Source: Bacteroidales bacterium
GTDB taxonomy: Bacteria; Bacteroidota; Bacteroidia; Bacteroidales; GCA-2748055
DNA: 7,214 nucleotides
Reading direction: 5' to 3'
NCBI GenBank assembly: GCA_029934875.1
Contig: JAOZLK010000168.1
Coordinates: forward strand, 1,030 to 8,243
Shown: positions 1-4,786 of the stretch, piece after piece
Numbering within the stretch: position 1 is the stretch's first letter
Layout of the letters: every line of letters starts with the position of its first letter
Program-made: the position numbers and the translations under genes
Notes under the pieces: model-generated
Seen by the model: only the letters and a program-made list of their open reading frames with translations
What the model was told of the DNA's origin: nothing
Database searches by the model: none

Positions 1-825
1 ATCCCAGATCAGTTTATCGACCTTGCCCGAAATAATCTGCACATCGCTTACCAGCACACTTCGCATGGAACTCATGTTTCCTATGGAATGTTTGGATTAC
101 CAGGCTTTAAGGCGGGTGATGAAGATAAGTTTGGCATCACAAATAATAATCCTCAAACGAATAAACTCGATTTCAGAGACTATGCTTTGGCTTCTTATTC
201 CGAGACGGGTCAGGATGCATCCGATCTGAGCCGCAATGAAACTGCATTTATCCAGGCTAGCAGGAATTATTTAGATGATCCTGAGAATTCAGAAATAAAT
301 GTGGTCATGTGGAGTTGGTGTAATATTGCCGGACATGATGTGGAAAATAATTACCTGCCTGGCATGCAAACCCTCATAAATGAATATGGAGCCGGAGGAA
401 GCAAAATTGGATCGGGTAACGGACAAAGAGAGATTCCTGTAAGCTTTATTTTCATGACCGGGCACGCAAATAAGGACGATAATGTGGGAGCGGGAAAACC
501 AAAAAACCAGGCAGACTTGATTATTGAATATTGCAAAGTGAATAAGTATTATTGCCTTGATTATTATGGTATTGACACCCATGACATGGATGGGATATAC
601 TGGGAAGACGCAGGTGATGATGGGAATTCCACCACTGGAGGAAACTTTTATGCAGACTGGCAATCCAGTTCAAATGTGGGAGCGGGCTATTATGAAAACT
701 GCTCATCTCCAGGTGGCTCAGTTACTTTTGGGGCTCACAATTCACAACATATCACAGCCAATCGCAAGGCTTATGCAATGTGGTACATCCTGGCAAGGAT
801 AGCCGGATGGGATGGGGCTTACTAA
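1..825 (+). CDS. C-terminal part of a conserved, probably exported protein of unassigned function (possibly SGNH-hydrolase-like)
   Basis: The frame is open from base 1 to a TAA stop at 823-825, giving 274 residues; the N-terminus and any signal peptide lie outside the window. The first internal ATG (base 88) is not the start, because the 29 codons before it continue the same fold and carry a family-like HTSHG motif (residues 19-23 of the visible part). Other landmarks are NVVMWSWC (about 100-107), MTGH (152-155), an Asp/Gly-rich stretch around 190-215 that might bind a cation, NCSS (233-236), HNSQH (246-250) and a C-terminal helix ending in ARIAGWDG. From memory, proteins with the same block order occur widely as secreted proteins in Bacteroidota and other environmental bacteria, but I know of no characterised member. 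The several invariant-looking His/Ser blocks resemble an SGNH-type hydrolase layout; that is a guess. Four cysteines (107, 178, 185, 234) could form disulfides outside the cytoplasm. The visible end has no type IX secretion C-terminal domain. The reading frame is confident; the function is not. Confidence 0.85.
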   Translation: MPDQFIDLARNNLHIAYQHTSHGTHVSYGMFGLPGFKAGDEDKFGITNNNPQTNKLDFRDYALASYSETGQDASDLSRNETAFIQASRNYLDDPENSEINVVMWSWCNIAGHDVENNYLPGMQTLINEYGAGGSKIGSGNGQREIPVSFIFMTGHANKDDNVGAGKPKNQADLIIEYCKVNKYYCLDYYGIDTHDMDGIYWEDAGDDGNSTTGGNFYADWQSSSNVGAGYYENCSSPGGSVTFGAHNSQHITANRKAYAMWYILARIAGWDGAY

Positions 826-833
826 AGCTTAAA

Positions 834-1610
834 CTAGTTATCCTGCGGATCGGGAAGTTGAAAATCTTCCTCGCTCAGGTCTGTCCGGCTAACTACCCTT
901 AAAACCCTCATTTCCGTTGATTTTCCGGATTCAAAGTCCTCAGTAACAATCAACATTGGTTGCATCTTATTTGCATAACCATCTACCGGCTGAAAATCAG
1001 ATAAACTCACAAAACTGGTTTTTACCCCTTCGTTATTAAAAACAGTGATTTGAACGATACGATAGGTATCCATCTCGATTATCAATTCACCCCTGGCCTG
1101 ATCGGTGGCAAGCTTATCTTTCGCATCAATGGTATAGCACCTTTTGCCATCAACATTCTGAGCCGGAAGCATGATGAATTCCAGATCATCAGGATCCCTT
1201 TCGGTTACATTGGTAATCTGAGCCTCGGAACCAAGCATTTTCATATTTTCCGATGTGGCTTGAAGTTTGCGAATTTTTCCGTTGGAGGGAGTGTATACTT
1301 CTATTAATCCTGTCTCGTCGGGTAGTTTGGTGAATATGACAGTGGTGCCCTTCGCCTGAATGGGTTTTTGGAAGCTCATCTTTGTCTTCTCAACATCGCC
1401 AAAATGGGCCAAGAGTATGTCATATCCCTTTTCCTTTACCCTACCCTTCTTATCCTTAATACTCAGCTCCAGGCTCAGCTCCATATTCTCGGTCAGAAGC
1501 TGATCTGTAGCCCTGGTAAAAACTTCTTTTCCACTCTCCTGGCCAGAAAGAGAATTACTAATAAATATCAAAAAGGAAATTATAACTGTATATCTTAATA
1601 GATGCTCCAT
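834..1610 (-). CDS. LolA-like outer-membrane lipoprotein-sorting family protein, partner of the RND exporter
   Basis: This 258-residue protein has a Sec-type signal peptide at residues 1 to about 23 (hydrophobic core YTVIISFLIFIS, then SNSLSG). There is no lipobox cysteine, so a soluble periplasmic protein is predicted. The mature part is rich in beta-strand patterns. It carries landmarks of the COG2834 / PF17131-type 'outer membrane lipoprotein-sorting' family: FQKPIQAKGTT (80-90), an IEVYTPSNGKIRKL segment (103-116), MLGSE (125-129) and a late IIEMDTYRIVQI strand (177-188). Members have the open-barrel LolA/LolB fold that holds acyl chains in a hydrophobic cavity. The ATG at 1610 lies 6 bases after the stop of the RND exporter gene, so the two are almost certainly co-transcribed. 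No Shine-Dalgarno precedes it, so translation may be coupled to the upstream gene. Inferred role: accepts a lipid or lipidated molecule from the pump and carries it toward the outer membrane. It is probably not the housekeeping LolA, because of its RND linkage and greater length (LolA is about 200 residues). Confidence 0.85.
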   Translation of the reverse strand: MEHLLRYTVIISFLIFISNSLSGQESGKEVFTRATDQLLTENMELSLELSIKDKKGRVKEKGYDILLAHFGDVEKTKMSFQKPIQAKGTTVIFTKLPDETGLIEVYTPSNGKIRKLQATSENMKMLGSEAQITNVTERDPDDLEFIMLPAQNVDGKRCYTIDAKDKLATDQARGELIIEMDTYRIVQITVFNNEGVKTSFVSLSDFQPVDGYANKMQPMLIVTEDFESGKSTEMRVLRVVSRTDLSEEDFQLPDPQDN

Positions 1611-1616
1611 TACTGA

Positions 1617-3884
1617 CTATTTTGTTTCCAGGAACCTTGGTTTAACTAAAATCACTATTGATGGTATAAGAACCAAAGCACAAATTAAACAAGTACTAAT
1701 GGAAATTACCACCAATCCGCCAAAAAAACGCAATGGTTCAAAATTCGAAAGGGTAAGTGCTGAAAATCCGACAATTACGGATAAAGCATTTATAACAATG
1801 CCTTTCCCTGTAGTTATCAGAGTAAGATAAGCGGCCTCCTTATGATCAACCCCTTTGGATCTTTCTTCCTTAAAACGCCACAGGAAATGAATTGTATAAT
1901 CGATTCCGACACCAATCATAATGGATGAGATCAAGGCAGTGGCAATATCAAGTGTAATCCCAAAGAAGCCCATTAAACCAAAAAGTATTAAAATTGCTAC
2001 AGACAAGGGTAGGACTGAAAGAAAGCCGGCACTGGATGACCTGAAAATAATTGTTAACAGGATAAATATCACCACCATGGCTAGCGCAAGAGACTTAATT
2101 TGTCCATTCACTACCATATCAGCAAGTTCAATCTTAGTGAGGCTTGGTCCGGCTATAAACCTCACATTCGGATCATCTTTGGTCATCTCCTGCATCTTCA
2201 ATAAAAGACGTTTTCCTTCTTCATTACTACCGTCATTTAATCTGATAAGTAAGCGGGAATTTTCGTAGTAATAATCAATAAATTGTTCCACGGTTTCTTC
2301 ATTTCCCCCCATGCTGAAAACCTCAATGAACTGGTATACCTCGTTAACGGTAGTGGGGATCTGGTTGTAACCCTTTTCATCAATATCATAAAATCCTTTA
2401 CTGAGTTCTTTCACAAGTGTAACGGGAGAACTAACATTTCCAACAGCTGGATCCTCTCTCAATTCTTTTTCGTACTCATCCATGCGGTTCAATAATTCAG
2501 GAGATAGAACCTCTCCCGAAAAAAGTATGGATAGGAATTGAGAACCACCAAGTTTGGTATTGATCAATTCAATACCCCGGCTCACCTCAGATTTTCCCAG
2601 GAAATAGCCTTCAATATTGGTATCTACTTTTATAAAATAAATTCCTGCGGCTCCCAGGATACCAAAGAGTGCAGCAGCCAAAACAACCTTCCTGGGATAG
2701 CTTGTAACCAATTTGCTGACTTTCTCAAGCCAACGTTCAGCAGATACAAACTTTTTCTTTTTGACGACCTGTGCTTTTTTAACTGGCTTTAAATAGGAAA
2801 GCAGTGCTGGTAAAAACCAGATACTGAGCATTAAAGCAAAGCCAATACCGACGGCGGCTAAAACCCCCATCTGAGCTGCGGGAACCATGGTGTGAGTTAA
2901 TAAGCCAAGAATACCTGCTATAGTAGTAAGTGCGGTTACAATAATCGGACGTTTCAGGTTCGTGTAAATTTGCTTACAGATTTGAAGCATGGAGAGAGTT
3001 TCTTCTCCCCTGGCCAACTCCTGGTAGCGGGCAATCATATGAATCCCATAGTCGTTGGCAATGGCAATGAGCATAATGGGCAGAAGTACGCTAATGAGCG
3101 AGATTTGCCAGCCCAGCAAAGCCATAATACCAAAAGAGAATATCATGCTCATGATCACCACCAAAAATGGCAGGAAAACACCTTTCCACTCTTTAAAAGA
3201 GACACGAAGCATAAATATCATCAAGAGGAGTGCAAGAGGAAGCAATACAGCCAGATCCTTATTAATGTATTTGCTAATGGAGTAGCGCACAAAGGGCAAG
3301 CCCCCAAGCAAAATCTCCTCTTCTCCTGGATGGACACTAATTACGGAATCTATTTGATTGATTAAAAGATCGTCAGAAATTTCGGAATCTTTAATCAACA
3401 TCAAAGATACCACGCTGAAATCCTCCTTGGAAAAGAAAGATTCCGCCATGCTGTTGTCCCTGATCTTAAGCTTCAATGCTTCACATTCGTCATTGCTTTC
3501 AGGCATATTTTCAAACAGGGGGTCCATGATGATAAATCCATCCCTTGTGGAGATCGACTGGGCATCAAATGGAGATATGCAGCGATCAATTCCATCAAGA
3601 TTAACCAATTCCTGCGCAAGTACATCAAGCCTGGTCAAAGTAGCAGAGTTAATCACATCCTCTGCCTGCATCATGACCATAACCATCTCACTGCCACCAA
3701 AAATGCTATCAAGCTCTTTCATGTACTTCTGATTCCCGATGCGATCAGGAACGTAGCTATCCAAATCGGGATTAACCTCAAGCCTGGGAAGAAGTAGCAG
3801 GGAGAGCACTGTAATCACCGAAAAAAGGAGTACAATGGGAAGTCGGTATTTGATCAGCCAAAAATTCATTTGATAAAAACTCAC
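1617..3884 (-). CDS. RND/MMPL-superfamily exporter (COG1033 type), 12 predicted TM segments
   Basis: This is a 755-residue inner-membrane transporter with the duplicated RND plan. TM1 is at about 14-32, followed by a periplasmic loop (33-208) and TM2-6 (about 210-365). TM7 is at about 400-418, followed by a second loop (420-595) and TM8-12 (about 597-747). Each half carries the MMPL/sterol-sensing-domain signature in its TM4 equivalent: IANDYGIH (D278) and GVGIDYTIH (D662). The Asp and Tyr residues are those linked to proton relay in MMPL-type pumps. The size and short loops fit COG1033/HpnN-like lipid exporters rather than the drug-efflux RND pumps of about 1000 residues. It is followed after 6 bases by the LolA-like gene, a pairing that recurs in bacteria and suggests transport of a lipid or lipoprotein out of the inner membrane; the substrate is unknown. 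The frame begins with GTG at 3884. An ATG five codons in (3867-3869) is a more likely start: it gives the typical opening MNFWLIKYRLP, and a TAATTTTG box sits just upstream. No Shine-Dalgarno is visible for either start. Confidence 0.93.
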   Translation of the reverse strand: MSFYQMNFWLIKYRLPIVLLFSVITVLSLLLLPRLEVNPDLDSYVPDRIGNQKYMKELDSIFGGSEMVMVMMQAEDVINSATLTRLDVLAQELVNLDGIDRCISPFDAQSISTRDGFIIMDPLFENMPESNDECEALKLKIRDNSMAESFFSKEDFSVVSLMLIKDSEISDDLLINQIDSVISVHPGEEEILLGGLPFVRYSISKYINKDLAVLLPLALLLMIFMLRVSFKEWKGVFLPFLVVIMSMIFSFGIMALLGWQISLISVLLPIMLIAIANDYGIHMIARYQELARGEETLSMLQICKQIYTNLKRPIIVTALTTIAGILGLLTHTMVPAAQMGVLAAVGIGFALMLSIWFLPALLSYLKPVKKAQVVKKKKFVSAERWLEKVSKLVTSYPRKVVLAAALFGILGAAGIYFIKVDTNIEGYFLGKSEVSRGIELINTKLGGSQFLSILFSGEVLSPELLNRMDEYEKELREDPAVGNVSSPVTLVKELSKGFYDIDEKGYNQIPTTVNEVYQFIEVFSMGGNEETVEQFIDYYYENSRLLIRLNDGSNEEGKRLLLKMQEMTKDDPNVRFIAGPSLTKIELADMVVNGQIKSLALAMVVIFILLTIIFRSSSAGFLSVLPLSVAILILFGLMGFFGITLDIATALISSIMIGVGIDYTIHFLWRFKEERSKGVDHKEAAYLTLITTGKGIVINALSVIVGFSALTLSNFEPLRFFGGLVVISISTCLICALVLIPSIVILVKPRFLETK

Positions 3885-3885
3885 A

Positions 3886-3893
3886 CAAAATTA
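3886..3893 (-). promoter_or_regulatory. Candidate Bacteroidota -7 box (TAATTTTG) for the RND/LolA-like operon
   Basis: On the minus strand, TAATTTTG matches the Bacteroidota sigma factor -7 consensus TAnnTTTG. It ends 16 bases before the ATG at 3869. Transcription would then begin close to or just inside the alternative GTG start at 3884, which favours the ATG as the real start. The nearest upstream TTG lies only 15 bases before the box, shorter than the usual -33 spacing of about 19-21 bases, so the -33 element is poor or absent. In AT-rich intergenic DNA this motif can arise by chance. Confidence 0.35.
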
Positions 3894-3956
3894 GCATAAT
3901 TTGTGATTCAATGGTAAGGAAGAATTCACAAGCTTCCAATACCAATACCAAATCGC

Positions 3957-3991
3957 AAAAAATTCATAAGGCAAGGGCTGGCTTAGCCCTT
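3957..3991 (-). terminator. Hairpin overlapping the aquaporin stop codon, candidate terminator
   Basis: On the minus strand the last aquaporin codons and stop form a perfect 7-bp stem, AAGGGCT/AGCCCTT (3985-3991 paired with 3973-3979), with a 5-base loop. The TAA stop straddles the stem and loop. A run of six T follows at 3957-3962, but 10 bases separate it from the stem, whereas a textbook intrinsic terminator has the U-tract directly after. It is therefore either a weak terminator separating the aquaporin transcript from the RND operon or a 3' stabilising hairpin. Confidence 0.4.
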
Positions 3992-4666
3992 CCCCAGATA
4001 TTTATACACAGCTCCTGCCACCATTGCAGCCACGATGGGGATCAGGACAAAGAGCCATAGCTGAGCAAGTGCCCAGTCGCCCACAAAAATTGCCTGGCTT
4101 ATGCTCCTGGCCGGGTTTACTGATGTATTGGTAACAGGTATACTGATCAGATGAATCAGTGTCAGAGCCAGGCCGATGGCAAGTCCGGCAAAACCTTTTG
4201 GGGCCTTCTCATCCGTGGCTCCGAGAATCACTATCAGAAACATAAAGGTCATCACAAACTCAGTTACCAGGGCGGCCAGCAAGCTGTAACCACCGGGCGA
4301 GTGTTCGCCATATCCATTTGCTGCAAAATCGCCAATGCCTGAACCATTGCCGGTGGCAATCACATATAACACTGCTGCTGCTGTGATGCCTCCCAGTATT
4401 TGTGAAATCACATAGGGAAGAATCTCTTTGCCGCTGAAGCGGCCACCAGCCCAAAGGCCAAAGGTTACAGCCGGGTTCAAATGGGCCCCTGAAATGTGAC
4501 CCAGGGAATAAACAATAGTAAGCACTGTAAGCCCGAATGCCAGGGAAACACCCACAAGGCCAATTCCAACTTCAGGAAAACCAGCAGCCAGAACAGCGCT
4601 GCCGCATCCTCCCAATACCAACCAGAAGGTACCAATAAATTCTGCCAGATTCTTTTTCATAATCAA
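3983..4666 (-). CDS. aqpZ: Aquaporin Z-type water channel (MIP family)
   Basis: This is a six-TM major intrinsic protein of 227 residues, the normal size for AqpZ (E. coli protein 231). It forms a passive water pore in the inner membrane, as a tetramer in known members. Both half-helix NPA boxes are intact: [11 protein letters not shown] (NPA 64-66) and TSVNPARS (NPA 184-186). The aromatic/arginine selectivity filter matches AqpZ: Phe44, His172, Thr181 and Arg187. His plus Arg plus a bulky Phe marks a water-selective pore rather than a glycerol facilitator, and no GlpF-type Gly/Trp filter is seen. Long stretches ([30 protein letters not shown]) closely resemble E. coli AqpZ from memory. The frame opens with a TTG at 4666, but the ATG two codons later (4658-4660) gives [13 protein letters not shown], aligns with the family start and is preferred. 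No Shine-Dalgarno is visible. It lies between two unrelated genes on the same strand, with 120 bases upstream and 98 downstream, so it is probably monocistronic. Confidence 0.96.
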   Translation of the reverse strand: MIMKKNLAEFIGTFWLVLGGCGSAVLAAGFPEVGIGLVGVSLAFGLTVLTIVYSLGHISGAHLNPAVTFGLWAGGRFSGKEILPYVISQILGGITAAAVLYVIATGNGSGIGDFAANGYGEHSPGGYSLLAALVTEFVMTFMFLIVILGATDEKAPKGFAGLAIGLALTLIHLISIPVTNTSVNPARSISQAIFVGDWALAQLWLFVLIPIVAAMVAGAVYKYLGKG

Positions 4667-4682
4667 GTTTTATGGTTTAACA

Positions 4683-4690
4683 CAAAACTA
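4683..4690 (-). promoter_or_regulatory. Candidate Bacteroidota -7 box (TAGTTTTG) for the aquaporin gene
   Basis: TAGTTTTG on the minus strand matches TAnnTTTG. It ends 22 bases before the preferred ATG at 4660, implying a very short leader. I could not find a TTG at the expected -33 position, so the call rests on the -7 match and its position only. Confidence 0.33.
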
Positions 4691-4692
4691 AA

Positions 4693-4740
4693 TTTAAGCA
4701 AATTTCATCTTTCTGGCATCACTTTTAAGCATGTTAACAT
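4693..4740. repeat. Paired TTTAAGCA direct repeats and adjacent 10-bp palindrome upstream of the aquaporin gene
   Basis: TTTAAGCA occurs at 4693-4700 and again at 4724-4731, 31 bases apart start to start, close to three helical turns. The second copy abuts a perfect palindrome, ATGTTAACAT (4731-4740). All of this sits just upstream of the candidate -7 box, where an activator could bind. The elements are short and the region is AT-rich, so chance is a real possibility. No regulator can be named. Confidence 0.2.
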
Positions 4741-4786
4741 ATCCTGGATCAAACAAAGCACCAGCTTATTGATGATCTGGCAGTAC

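Noticed and set aside
289..663. Minus-strand open frames of 60-124 codons inside the left-edge gene
   Set aside because: They lie antisense to a clearly conserved coding frame and show no domain, start context or sensible composition.
854..871. GGAAG/CTTCC hairpin just past the left-edge gene's stop as its terminator
   Set aside because: A five-pair stem with an eight-base loop inside the opposing coding region and no T-tract; not distinguishable from chance.
1921..3732. Several plus-strand open frames of 70-131 codons within the RND exporter gene
   Set aside because: They are shadows of the exporter frame; their translations look like random peptides with no family signature.
3940..3952. 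CCAATA tandem hexamer (two and a half copies) between the aquaporin and RND genes
   Set aside because: Too short to support a repeat element; no further copies in the window.
4372..4383. (CTG)4 microsatellite in the aquaporin gene
   Set aside because: It encodes an ordinary alanine run in a membrane helix; four units are too few to suggest phase variation.
4761..4780. CCAG...CTGG inverted repeat after the ABC permease stop as a terminator
   Set aside because: Only four base pairs with a 12-base loop and no proper T-run after it.
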